A DNA stretch of 64,000 nt from Glebionis coronaria (lineage: Eukaryota > Streptophyta > Magnoliopsida > Asterales > Asteraceae). The notes under the pieces were generated by a model that worked only from the letters and a program-made list of their open reading frames with translations, made no database searches and had not been told where the DNA came from. The stretch is taken from positions 26,005,394 through 26,069,393 of the forward strand of contig CM046882.1 in assembly GCA_025667525.1 (NCBI GenBank), written 5' to 3'. The stretch's first letter is position 1, and each line of letters opens with the position of its first letter. Of the stretch, positions 37,601-48,240 are shown piece after piece. A program made the position numbers and the translations under genes.

Positions 37601-37960
37601 ACGCTTTCTCGTTCTAGTGCTGAGGCTGAGTATCGTGGTGTTTCTAATGCTGTTGCTGAAACATGTTGGATCAGGAATTTGCTTCCTGAGCTTCATAATC
37701 CTTTATCGTCTGCTACTCTTGTTTATTGTGATAATGTGAGTGCTGTGTACTTATCTTCTAATCCGGTTCAACATCAGCGGACAAAGCATATAGAGATTGA
37801 TATTCATTTTGTTCGGGATTTGGTAACCGCTGGTGAGGTTCGCGGTTTACATGTTCCCTCTCGGTTTCAGTTTGCAGATATCTTCACCAAAGGCTTACCT
37901 TCTGCATTGTTTGATGAGTTCCGTGCCAATTTGAGTGTTCGGTGTCCTCCCGCTCCAACT

Positions 37961-37969
37961 GCGGGGGAG
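37961..37969 (+). other. Polypurine tract of Copia element 1
   Basis: GCGGGGGAG abuts the 3' LTR start, TGTTAATCGG. Confidence 0.7.
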
Positions 37970-38114
37970 TGTTAATCGGTATTTTATGATTGGCCCATTG
38001 TCTAGCCCATAGCCCATGTAAGGTTTTGTATATATCTAGGGTTTTGTATTATTTATACAGTAGGATTTGTATCTATATCACTCATTCAATTCACTAAATA
38101 TACATTCTCCTACA
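37970..38114 (+). repeat. 3' LTR of Copia element 1
   Basis: 145 bp with eight substitutions relative to the 5' LTR. It is followed by the target duplication GTTGT at 38115-38119. Confidence 0.9.
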
Positions 38115-39110
38115 GTTGTGTGCTTGTTTTTATTCGTTAATTTAATTATGTCCTTTTATGCCCATTTAACACTTTAATCGACGGACATAAACAAACATAA
38201 ACAATTTAATTTTCTTAAAATGAACATGAACAAGAAACTACGTATGTGTCATGTATGAATCCTAAACGAACGAATACAAACATGTCTGTTTTCATGTTCA
38301 ACCAGTTTCTTTACATCCATGATATATACGTTGCATTGCTAGCTTGCATCCATGATATGTACATTGCAAATGCTTGAAATACTATAATAAGAATATCATG
38401 AATGACTATGATTTATTATATCAAAGTACTAGTACTATATATTTTATGTGATCTACATTCATGCAATTTCCATTTAATTTCTTGAAAGATACAAATCAAA
38501 GCCATGAAGATTTTTTCCAATCCACTTATCAATTACAGTATTTTATTTTATTTTCACACGAAAAACACGAGACGTGTTTATTTTTCTTTAAGTCGTGTTT
38601 AAATATAAGATGGTTTAATCGGGAGATTTGCAGTTCTAAAATCTTCTATTTTTAGTTATCTTTTTTAGTTAAGCAATAACCAAACAAGTTTGGTTCTCTA
38701 TATATCCGATCTGAGACATGATTTGCACACATCAACTTTTTTAATAACTTAAATGTACAAAGTTAAAACGTAATTTTAAAATTGTACAAGTATCTCATAA
38801 GGCATTTGATTCTCTTAATCAATTTTTAATGTGTACAAATCAGTTCCCATCAGAGTTATATAAGCGTGACATTATCTGGAATAACAGTTTTCTCGAAGAT
38901 CGATTGTTAATAAATCATTGATTAATGGATCCGAGAAAGATACCTAGGTCATGATAAACAATGTGTGAAGTGAATACCCTGGAAAGTCTATGAGAATCCT
39001 CAAATGATTTCGTATGTTGGAAGGACAATGTGGGGGGAAATTTAGATTTGTTTCTACTTGAAACACAAAATGGGGTCCCTTTTCATCTCTTTAAAATTTT
39101 GCCTTTTATC

Positions 39111-40832
39111 TTACAGGAAAACATTCATAGTTTAAACAAAATCAAGTGAATCTTGTGTTTGCTTTTCTTGTACTTTTGTCGTCAACTTATGAATTATACT
39201 TGTCATGCATGCATGTACTATATAGTATACTACAAACAGTGATACATATTTATCCTTTGAAAAATATCACATGCATTCTAGCTAGTTTAGATATCTTGCT
39301 TGCAAACTTTTGGGATTTTATAAGATGAATTTGATAGATTACATAATTCTCGGTAGGTTATGAAAGGCTCTAGCCTTATAACCTATTGCTCACATAAAAG
39401 GACATTGGAGATTTATAGGAAATGATTGTTAGGCTTAAAAGATATGATAATAGTAGTCATGATCATGCATATACATCCCAATGCAATGATATTTTTAAAA
39501 GATTCTCAAATTATAATTGAAGATGTTGTTTGTCGTGTAAAGTGAAACCTATGTAATGATGATCAAACACATGATCACACGTGTGTTCATACTTCAATTC
39601 GTGCTTAAAGATTTGTTGCCTAATTGTCGAAATGCATAATCATCATATCTTTCCTTTTGTTATCATTGTCCACTAAATTCATTGTACACTAGCACACTTT
39701 TGAAGATTCTAAACACTTTTCCCGGTTTCGTTTCTCCGTGCTCTTTTTATTTGGCAAAAAAAACCCTAATTGACCCAAACTTACATGCGAGCTCGAGCTA
39801 GATTATAGAGAAAGAGGATAGATAAATCAAACTGGGAAAAGATCGTACTATGCTATATATTACGTACTAAACAAAGATATTTTTCTTATAAATAAAAGAT
39901 CGTACTATATACAACTGTAATGTACTAGGAAATCAAATCTAACAAGAGCATCTAAGATTGAGATGTACAAACGTCTTTTCACCAAGGAAAAAACAAAGAT
40001 TGCCATAAATCAAATCTTTAGCAATAGTAATTTTATCCTCATTTATACCAAGGAAATTTTATATTTTGAAATGAAGCAAATCAGAACAAACTCATATTTG
40101 ATTAGGTGACATTTTTGAAAAAACATTTGGGACAATCATATAAACACAATCACACTACAACTATAAAGATCTAGCACCGTTAGGCGGAGCATCATGAGGT
40201 TGAATCGTGACACGCGGGTGAGGCATGTGTCACGTGTCACCGTTGTTACTAGGCCTCTCGCTCACACACGAGGGTGTGAATTTGTCTAGTCATCAACATA
40301 ACTAAAAAAAAGATTAATCGTGTTTCTGTTTACTGTTCGGAAACAAATCTCTTTTATCGTGGAATTGGACCCACTATTAACATCAGCTTATAATATATTT
40401 CACACATTCACGTAAAACAAATAATAAAAAAAAGGCGTGCGGACCGTTTTGATTGGTTTTCATTGTTTTCATCAAGTGATGTTTTTCACCGAACAACTTT
40501 TTTTCACCCTTCACGCGCTAAGATAGACAGCCGTATTGGCTTCAACATTTTTTACACTGGCTTTGCCGATACCATTACACCCTGAATTATGGGTTAATTG
40601 GCATCCAAGCAAGGTAAAATTTAAAGATATGGGACCAAGTAATGAGTTAAAATTATTAAACCGTGGGGAAGATCTTTATCATCATTAAAAGGTCAAGAAT
40701 GTCAAACTGAATGCGTGCATAATTTCTTTCATGGATCATTACTTGTATGCTTTTAACCTAGCTAGCTACTATATTACATGTGAATGCATGAATTAACTAG
40801 GTCATCATGCATGGTGTGGTTAAACATATATA
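39111..40832. other. Noncoding stretch absent from duplication copy 1
   Basis: AT-rich with two GC-richer patches. One near 40190-40280 contains GTGACAC...GTGTCAC inverted copies. The other near 40430-40600 looks like a miniature transposon, but its ends could not be defined. No gene was seen. Confidence 0.4.
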
Positions 40833-41254
40833 TGTAAGATAATATATTATTATAAGATGATATATTATCTCATATTATGTGTGACATGATAATATCTAAT
40901 TAATTATAATTCATTTGCACTTAATGGTATTTGATATCTTTCCCGTTATAAATGTTTGTAATGATGGAAATACTAACCTAATAGTCCTTATATAAACTAT
41001 GTCCTCACCCTGCCCAAAACACATAAAAGAAAACACCGTAGAATTATTTGGCTCTCCATCAAGTTCTCTACAATAAAAGTGGGTCAAGGGTGAGAAACTG
41101 GTTTATGCTTTAAGGTGTTCTCTACACCATGTCAACACCATTTATGGCTTCCGGTATGTTATCTCTTACATATTCTTATGTTATGTGGTTATTATCTTAT
41201 TCTAAGATCTTGTGGCTTAATGTGTTTAATGTTAATGTCTATACATTACTTACA
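40833..41254 (+). repeat. 5' LTR of Copia element 2 (422 bp)
   Basis: TGTAAGATAATA...CATTACTTACA. It contains a TATA box and, further on, a 25-base segment that can act as the gag start exon (41129-41153). Confidence 0.85.
40989..40996 (+). promoter_or_regulatory. TATA box in Copia element 2 LTR
   Basis: TATATAAA. Transcription would begin near 41020, so the ATG at 41129 would be inside the message. The 3' LTR keeps this box (near 46755) but lacks what follows. Confidence 0.6.
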
Positions 41255-44200
41255 TGTGGTATCAAGAGCCAAGTTTTGAATAAAATAATAATCCAAGCTT
41301 ACTGATAACAAATATACGTATGTTTATTTTGTTTTTGTTCAAAAAAAAAATATTTTTTTTTATCATCTGATGAAAATACATGCATGATTCCGTGATGTTT
41401 CAAAGTAGTAAATTACTAATAATTGTCACCTTGAAACATGAATTCTTGTTTTATGATTTTTTAATTGCATATGACCATGTGTTTTTTTTAATATTATAAA
41501 TACATAAAGTTTATGTTTAGATCGCTGCTTTTCATTTTGTTTACTCGTTTCATATTAACAAATATTAAAATAATATTTTTTCCGCACTAAAGAAGAGTAT
41601 TATCGTATGCCGTGTTTAACTGTTTATAGCTCATTCGTTAATTTAATTTATGCATGTATAATCGTACATGGTTAATCATGGCCTTAAATATTATGTTAAT
41701 TATGTGTTCTATTACTGTTTTACTTACACATGAATTAAAGACATATTATAATAAATTTAATGATTGTGCATGTTATTATCATTAATGGTTGTACCAGACA
41801 CCTAAATTACTAAAAAAAATATGATGCGTATCTCTTGTGATCAACAGTTAAGAATCTTGTTTTTTTTAAATGGATGTTATCTTTTAATTATAGTTCTTTT
41901 TGCAACTTTTTTCATTTATGCCGAAATCCACTTATTGACCAGGAATAACAAAATTGTATATTTAAGGAAACTTGATATTACAAAACTTAAAATGTATGTA
42001 ACAACCCTACTGTTGGTTTTAAAGATTATAGTTTTTCATGTAACATTGTATATTAAATATATGTATTTTTTTTATTAAAACTATTTATTTATTATATGAC
42101 ATTAAGAGAGATTAAATTGTTAGTCATCAAAGTGGCCAAATTAATTTCTATTTTTAGTCATATGATGTTACTTTGTATAAAGAATGCTATTATACATTTT
42201 TATCAGTTGATAGAAATTATAAATTTTGCCCAAAGGAAAAATTGTCATTCTATAACTAATGAAATTTAAAGTTGAAAATTAATACACATTTGTCATGTGT
42301 GTGTAGTTATCCAAAGATGCTTTATACATTTGACAAAGTATATTTTATTTTCTTGTCAAGTTTTATAGCATTCTAATAAAGATGATATATTGTTGTGTTT
42401 ACCCAAAGGAAACCAATAATATATATTTCAATTATTTATCTCATTTTTTTAATTAGTAAGCATATACATTTTTTTGCAACAATTAACCTTCACTCTCAAG
42501 CTTCTTCTGTCACCTTGTTTACCGGTGTGAATTTCTCCGAATGGAGCGAACAAGTCACTTTCCATTTAGGTGCTTTGGATCTTGACTTGGCGCTAATGGA
42601 GGATAAGCCTACTGACCTTACTTATAAAAGTACAGAGGCTCAAAAATCATACCATAAGGCATGGACAAGGTCTAACAGACTTAGCTTGAACTTTATGCGG
42701 ATGTCAATTGCCAACAACATTAAGTCTTCTCTTACTGACATTGAAAATCAGAATGCTAAAGATTTTCTTAAGTTGGTGGAAAAGAAATTTCGTTCTGCTG
42801 ACAAAGCACTAGCAGGGACACTTATGGCTGAACTCACTACCATGAAATTTGATGGTACAAAGAGTATGCAGCAACATGTCCTTGACATGACAAATAACGC
42901 GGCAAGACTTAAGGCACTGGGTATGAATGTGGATGACTCTTTCTTGGTTCAATTCATTATGAATTCACTTCCTTCTGAATATGGACCGTTTCACATCAAT
43001 TATAACACATTAAAGGATAAGTGGAATATTGATGAACTGTCTAGTAAGCTTATTCAAGAGGAGTCAAGACTAAAGAAACAAAGAGTTCATTCTGTTAACT
43101 TGGTGAATCAAGGAGTTGACAAGAAGCTCAAACCAAAACCCAATAATTTTAAGAAGAAACAACATGGTACAACCTCGAAGTTTGCCAATGCTGAAAAGAA
43201 GGAACAAAGAGACGACAAATGCAAATTTTGCAAGAAAGAGGGACATTTCCAAAAGGATTGTCTTAAGCGTAAGGCTTGGTTCGAAAAGAAAGGTATACAT
43301 TATGTTTCTGTATGCTTTGAATCAAACTTGTCTGAAGTTCCTTCTAATACTTGGTGGTTTGATTCTGGTGCTACTACTCACGTTTCTAATATTATGCAGG
43401 GATTCCTTACAATCCAAACCACAAGCCCAACTAATAACTTTCTCTTTATGGGGAACCGAATGAAGGCCCCGATTGAAGGCGTAGGGACTTATCGACTGAA
43501 GTTAGATACTGGGTTTCACTTAGATCTAATGAATACTCTCTATGTACCTTCAATTTCTAGAAATTTAATTTCTATTTCGAGACTTGATGTTAGTGGTTAT
43601 ACTTTTGGTGGTGGAAATGGTCGTTTTAAATTATATAAGAATAAATCCTTTATTGGTTATGGTATTCTTATTGATAATTTATATAAATTAAAGCTTGATG
43701 ATGTTTTTTCTGAATCTCTATTTACTGTTGAACATAATGTTGGAATGAAACGTAGCATGGTGAATGAAAATTCTGCATTCTTGTGGCATAAACGTTTGGT
43801 TCATATATCCAAAGAAAGATTACAAAGATTGGTGAAGAACGAGATTCTACCAAATCTAGACTTCACTGATTTTGGCTTATGTGTGGAATGCATTAAGGGT
43901 AAGCAAACCAAACATAGCAAGAAAGGTGCCACAAGAAGCAGCGATCTCCTTGAAATTATACACACCGATATTTGTGGACCATTTGATACTCCATCCTTCA
44001 CTGGAGAAAAATATTTTATCACTTTCATAGATGATTTTTCACGTTATGGATATGTCTATTTGCTACATGAAAAATCTCAATCTATAAATGCCCTCGAGGT
44101 ATTTGTAACTGAGGTTGAAAGGCAACTAGATAGAAAAGTGAAAATCGTAAGATCTGATAGAGGTGGTGAATATTACGGAAAGTATGATGAATCTGGACAG

Positions 44201-46262
44201 TGTCCTGGTCCCTTTGCAAAGTTCCTCGAAAGTCGTGGCATATGTGCTCAATATACAATGCCAGGCACACCACAACAAAATGGTGTGGCAGAAAGGCGAA
44301 ATAGAACATTAATAGAGATGGTTAGGAGCATGATAAGTAAAACCTCTTTACCCAAAAGTTTGTGGATATATGCACTTAAAACCGCAGTGTATCTATTAAA
44401 TAGGGTTCCTAGTAAGTCAGTTCCAAAAACTCCTTTTGAGTTATGGACTGAAAGGAAACCTAGTCTGAGACACCTGCATGTTTGGGGTTGTCTAGCAGAA
44501 GCACGGGTTTACAATCCACAAGAAAAGAAATTGGATTCTCGAACTGTTAGCGGTTACTTCATTGGTTACCCAGAGAAGTCCAAAGGGTATAGGTTTTATT
44601 GTCCCAACCATAGTTCTAGAATTGTTGAAACAGGTAATGCCAAATTTCTGGAAAATGGTAAAGTTAGTGGGAGTGTTGAAAATCAAGTTGTGGATATTAA
44701 GGAAATAAGGGATGATGATCCATCTCCCATGGATGTTTATGAATCCACACTTGCACCAGATGTTATTCCTGTATCTCAAAATAAAGTCTGGGATCTTGTA
44801 AACTTGCCAGAAGGTTCTAAAAGAGTTAGGTGTAAATGGGTCTATAAGACCAAACGCGACTCTAAAGGCAATGTTGAAAGATATAAAGCTAGACTTGTAG
44901 CCAAAGGTTGTACTCAGAAAAGCGGCGTTGATTACCATGAGACTTTTTCACCCGTCTCAAAGAAGGATTCCTTGAGAATAATATTGGCATTAGTGGCTCA
45001 TTTTGACTTGGAGCTACATCAAATGGATGTGAAAACCGCTTTTTTGAATGGAAATCTTGAGGAAGAAGTTTATATGGAACAACCTGAAGGATTTTTCATT
45101 GATGGTAAAGAAAATATGGTGTGTAAATTAAAGAAATCAATATATGGACTTAAACAAGCTTCTAGACAATGGTATATTAAGTTCAATGATACCATTACAT
45201 CTTTCGGTTTTGAAGAAATCATTGTTGATCGATGCATATACCGCAAGATCAGTGGGAGCAAGTTTATATTTTTGGTTCTATATGTTGATGATATCTTGCT
45301 TGCGACTAATGACTTTGGTTTATTGCATAAGACTAAAGAATATCTTTCTAAGAATTTTGAAATGAAAGATATGGGCGAGGCATCCTATGTGATTGGAATT
45401 TCTATATTCCGTGATAGATCTCAAGGTATATTAGGATTGTCTCAAAAAGCCTATATCGATAAAATTCTTGAGAGATTCAATATGAGCAGATGCTCGGATG
45501 GTATAGTCCCTATTCAAAAGGGAGACACGTTTAGTCTTAAACAATGTCCAAAGAATGATGTGGAACGAAAAGAGATGGAAAACATTCCATATGCTTCAGT
45601 TGTGGGCAGTTTAATGTATACAAACTTGTACTAGACCCGACATCAGTTTTGCGATCGGGATGCTTAGTAGATATCAAAGTAATCCCGGTATTCATCACTG
45701 GAAAGCTGCAAAGAAAGTATTGAGATATCTTCAAGGAACAAAGGATTATATGCTTACTTATAAGAGGTCTAATCACTTGGAAGTGGTTGGATATGCTGAT
45801 TCTGATTATGCTGGATGCAAAGATAGCGGAAAGTCAACGTTTGGCTATGTGTTCCAACTGGCTGAAGGAGCTATTTCCTGGAAAAGTGCCAAACAAACTA
45901 TCATTGCTGCATCTACCATGGAAGCAGAATTTGTAGCTTGTTATGAGGCTACCATTCATGCATTATGGTTGCGGAATTTTATTTCAGGGTTTGGGGTTGT
46001 CGACACAATAAGCAAGCCGCTGAAAATGTATTGTGATAATACCGCAGCAATTTTCTTCTCTAAGAATGATAAGTACTCCAAAGGTGCAAAACATATGGAT
46101 ATTAAGTTCTTTATCGTCAAAGAGGAAATTCAGAAACAAAGAGTGTATCTAGAACATATTAGTACGGATCTAATGATTGCAGATCCTCTTACCAAGGGTT
46201 TACCACCAAAGGCATTTATGCAACATGTTCCTAGGTTGGGTCTTGGTTGCGTTGATAACTAA
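41129..46262 (+). pseudogene. Gag-Pol polyprotein of Copia element 2 (spliced start, one frameshift)
   Basis: The long frame (to TAG 45632-45634, then a shifted frame to 46262) has no natural ATG ahead of gag. A 25-base exon in the 5' LTR, 41129-41153, begins ATG and ends at GTATGT. The acceptor CTCAAG at 42500 restores phase, giving an alanine codon split across the junction. Gag is of UBN2 type with a CX2CX4HX4C knuckle ([14 protein letters not shown]). The protease has DSGA. Integrase has HH-CC and D, D, E (HTDICG, SDRGGEY, NGVAERR). RT has YVDDILLA. RNase H has DSDYAG and STMEAEF. The linker between integrase and RT is unusually short, suggesting an internal deletion near 44740-44780. The frameshift is near 45625. 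Confidence 0.85.
41154..42500 (+). other. Putative 1347-base leader intron of Copia element 2
   Basis: GTATGT donor in the LTR and an AG acceptor after TAACCTTCACTCTCAAG. The interval contains the primer site and a long AT-rich leader. It would be removed from the coding message but kept in genomic RNA. Evidence is the exact phase match and the absence of any other gag start. Confidence 0.5.
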
Positions 46263-46595
46263 TTATGATGTTCTAAACACTTTTGAGCTCAATGAATTGT
46301 TTCTGATTTTATTTCTTATTATTTATGTTATTATGCATGCATTTGTGTTTTAATAAGAAATGTTTATGAATTATCATAACAATTATGTAGACTGTATGAT
46401 TGTTTATATATAACTTATGAATCTAACATGATGAACTCATAATGTTGTGATGTATGGAAGGGAGTATACGAGTATACTGTGTATGACCGCCATAATCCTC
46501 ACTATGTAGTTAGTTGTGTCAAGATACTTATAATGTATAACAGTTTCAAGATTAAATTGCTAGCCTTATGTTATACCATTAAGAAGTATCATGTC

Positions 46596-46606
46596 AAGTG
46601 GGAGAA
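46596..46606 (+). other. Polypurine tract of Copia element 2
   Basis: AAGTGGGAGAA directly before the 3' LTR. Confidence 0.75.
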
Positions 46607-46894
46607 TGTAAGATAATATAATGATATATTATCCCGTATTATGTGTGACATGATAATATCTAATTAATTATAATTGATTTGCACTTAATGGTATTTGATA
46701 TCTTTCCCGTTATAAATGTTTGTAATGATGGAAATACTAACCTAATAGTCCTTATATAAACTATGTCTATACATTACTTACAATATTAGTACGGATCTAG
46801 AACATATTAGTACGGATCTAATATGTTCTAGATCCGTACTAATAAGATCTTGTGGCTTAATGTGTTTAATGTTAATGTCTATACATTACTTACA
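46607..46894 (+). repeat. 3' LTR of Copia element 2, rearranged (288 bp)
   Basis: It aligns with the 5' LTR up to CTATGTC and again from AAGATCTTGTGG to the end. The 5' LTR segment 41004-41213, including the start exon, is missing. In its place are a copy of the LTR terminus (TATACATTACTTACA) and a hairpin. Confidence 0.85.
46784..46844. repeat. 27-bp perfect hairpin made of RNase H coding sequence
   Basis: The arms 46784-46810 and 46818-46844 are exact reverse complements around a 7-base loop, TACGGAT. The sequence CTAGAACATATTAGTACGG is also found at 46149-46167 in the RNase H coding region of the same element, which suggests strand switching during reverse transcription. Confidence 0.85.
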
Positions 46895-47819
46895 ATATAG
46901 CCTCATAAAATGTGTGTTTATATTTAGAAAGTTGATTGGTAGTATTATCAAAATCAAACATTGTTCTTCTACTTGCTTTCTGCTTAATACTTTGAGAAAA
47001 CTAATATGAAATCTGAAATTCGAAATCAAAATGTCACGAATAGATCTGTTTACCGTTGAGACTTTTAAAGACGAAATCGTCTCTAAAGGCCTAAACGACA
47101 CAAAAACCTAGTTTTGTTTGACTTTGACTTTCAACTGTCGTTTTTTAATAACAATTTTCTCTTTTGTTTAGATAAATGAAAATTTTAAATTAAAGCAGTT
47201 ACGAGTACCATTTGATTAAGTAATCTAGACAATGACGAATAACTAATTCATTCTTATATATCTTAAACGATCTTCCATATCTTAAATCGAAATCAAGGAT
47301 TAAGACAACACTTAATGATGGCACACAATCATTTAATCCCCTTTGACTTTCTTTTTAAAACCGTCTTCAGAAGATCTTGTGAAAAATTTGGTGTCATTTA
47401 GGGTTTAAAAAAACGGACAACTTCTAATGATCTTCCAATTCAATTATTTACCATAGTTGTTCATTTGTTCATTTATGTACCTAAGTATCTTAGTTTTAGA
47501 TGGTTTCATTTGGATTAAAATGCATCAACCAAATGATGACTAAGTACGTACATAAGTGATAAATATATGTGTGGTAATTGAGAAGAATATTAGGTAGAGA
47601 TTATTATGTGTCCACATATGGCTACAAAGAAGATCTTAAAACATGGAGACCAAAATCTTGCTGATGTTTCCATGACATTCAGACTTTTTGTTTTTACATT
47701 TAAAGTTTCTCATCAAATCTCAATACTAAATATTTCAAAGATTCTTCAACTACCCACCAAAATCATTCCCAAATTGGAACGAAGACAAAAGGTATTTTCT
47801 CTTCATTTATACTTTTAGT
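46895..47819. other. AT-rich sequence, no gene seen
   Basis: This follows the Copia 3' LTR and precedes the last matched part of duplication copy 2. No coding or repeat structure was recognised. Confidence 0.4.
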
Positions 47820-48240
47820 TTTCTATTTTATTTTTATCCTGTATTTCTAAATTGCGATCGGTGAAAATAATTTTAGGCTGAAAATATTTTTTAAGCTACT
47901 CCCAGATAACTACGTATTTTTAAATATCTCTGTACCAAAATTATATTTTATTTTTTTAAGAGTTGTGCTAAATTAATTTTTAACTTTTAAAAATAAGTAA
48001 AAAATTTAAATTGAGATTATTATATTGCCTCATTTGAAGTTATAATTATAAACTTTAATTTTTTTAAATTAATTAGTTAATAGTAAAACTGTATTTATAC
48101 AAAAAGTAAATAAAAAGAAATATGCAACTATTATGCTTTTTTTTAAATTGCGTTTTTTATCGGTGAAAATAATTTTGGGCTGAAAAGAATAAGTATACTG
48201 AGAGAAAATAACTATAACTAAAACCGGAGATGCAACTTTA

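Larger units (their letters stand above)
33362..37975 (+). pseudogene. Gag-Pol polyprotein of Copia element 1 (frameshifts and stops)
   Basis: It starts at ATG 33362. A shift near 33590 and a compensating one near 34560 move the middle of gag to another frame. TAG stops occur at 35342, 35600 and 35819. Gag holds a UBN2-type capsid region and a C-X8-C-X5-C-X3-H zinc finger (CFIFNSKGSCRFGESCKYLH) where a CCHC knuckle is usual, then a 13-residue repeat tract. The protease has MDTGAS near 34855. Integrase has HH-CC (ending CHAC), but the first catalytic Asp site reads HSYLW, a Tyr. The second Asp (CDHGGEF) and the Glu (KSERMIR) remain. RT and RNase H from 35870 are one open frame of 701 residues with YVDDIV near 37011 and the RNase H motif EAEYRG. 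Confidence 0.9.
32934..38114 (+). mobile_element. Ty1/copia element 1, decayed
   Basis: A 5181-bp element with 145-bp LTRs (32934-33078 and 37970-38114) and a GTTGT target duplication (32929-32933, 38115-38119). The short LTRs and the gag/RT style suggest the Ale/Retrofit group. Eight differences between the LTRs (5.5%) give about 2 million years at 1.3e-8 per site per year. The reading frame has two frameshifts and three stops, so it cannot act alone. Confidence 0.92.
40833..46894 (+). mobile_element. Ty1/copia element 2 with rearranged 3' LTR
   Basis: A 6062-bp element with ATATA target duplication (40828-40832, 46895-46899). The 5' LTR is 40833-41254 (422 bp) and the 3' LTR 46607-46894 (288 bp). 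The ends match but the 3' LTR has lost about 210 bp and gained a 60-bp hairpin. A primer site (TGGTATCAAGAGCC, 41257-41270) and a purine tract (AAGTGGGAGAA, 46596-46606) are present. Pol is broken by one frameshift. The lineage within Copia was not assigned. Confidence 0.9.
31680..48240. repeat. Segmental duplication, copy 2 (interrupted)
   Basis: Matching segments are 31680-32933, 38115-39110 and about 47820-48240, corresponding to copy 1 at 21440-25740. The first gap is the Copia element at 32934-38114. The second, 39111-47819, contains the Copia element at 40833-46894 plus about 2.65 kb that copy 1 lacks. It is empty at the SINE and Helitron sites of copy 1. The right end is cut by the LINE that starts near 48241. 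Confidence 0.72.

Noticed and set aside
40190..40600. Possible miniature inverted-repeat transposons
   Set aside because: GC-rich patches and local inverted words are present, but I could not find matching terminal inverted repeats with a target duplication.
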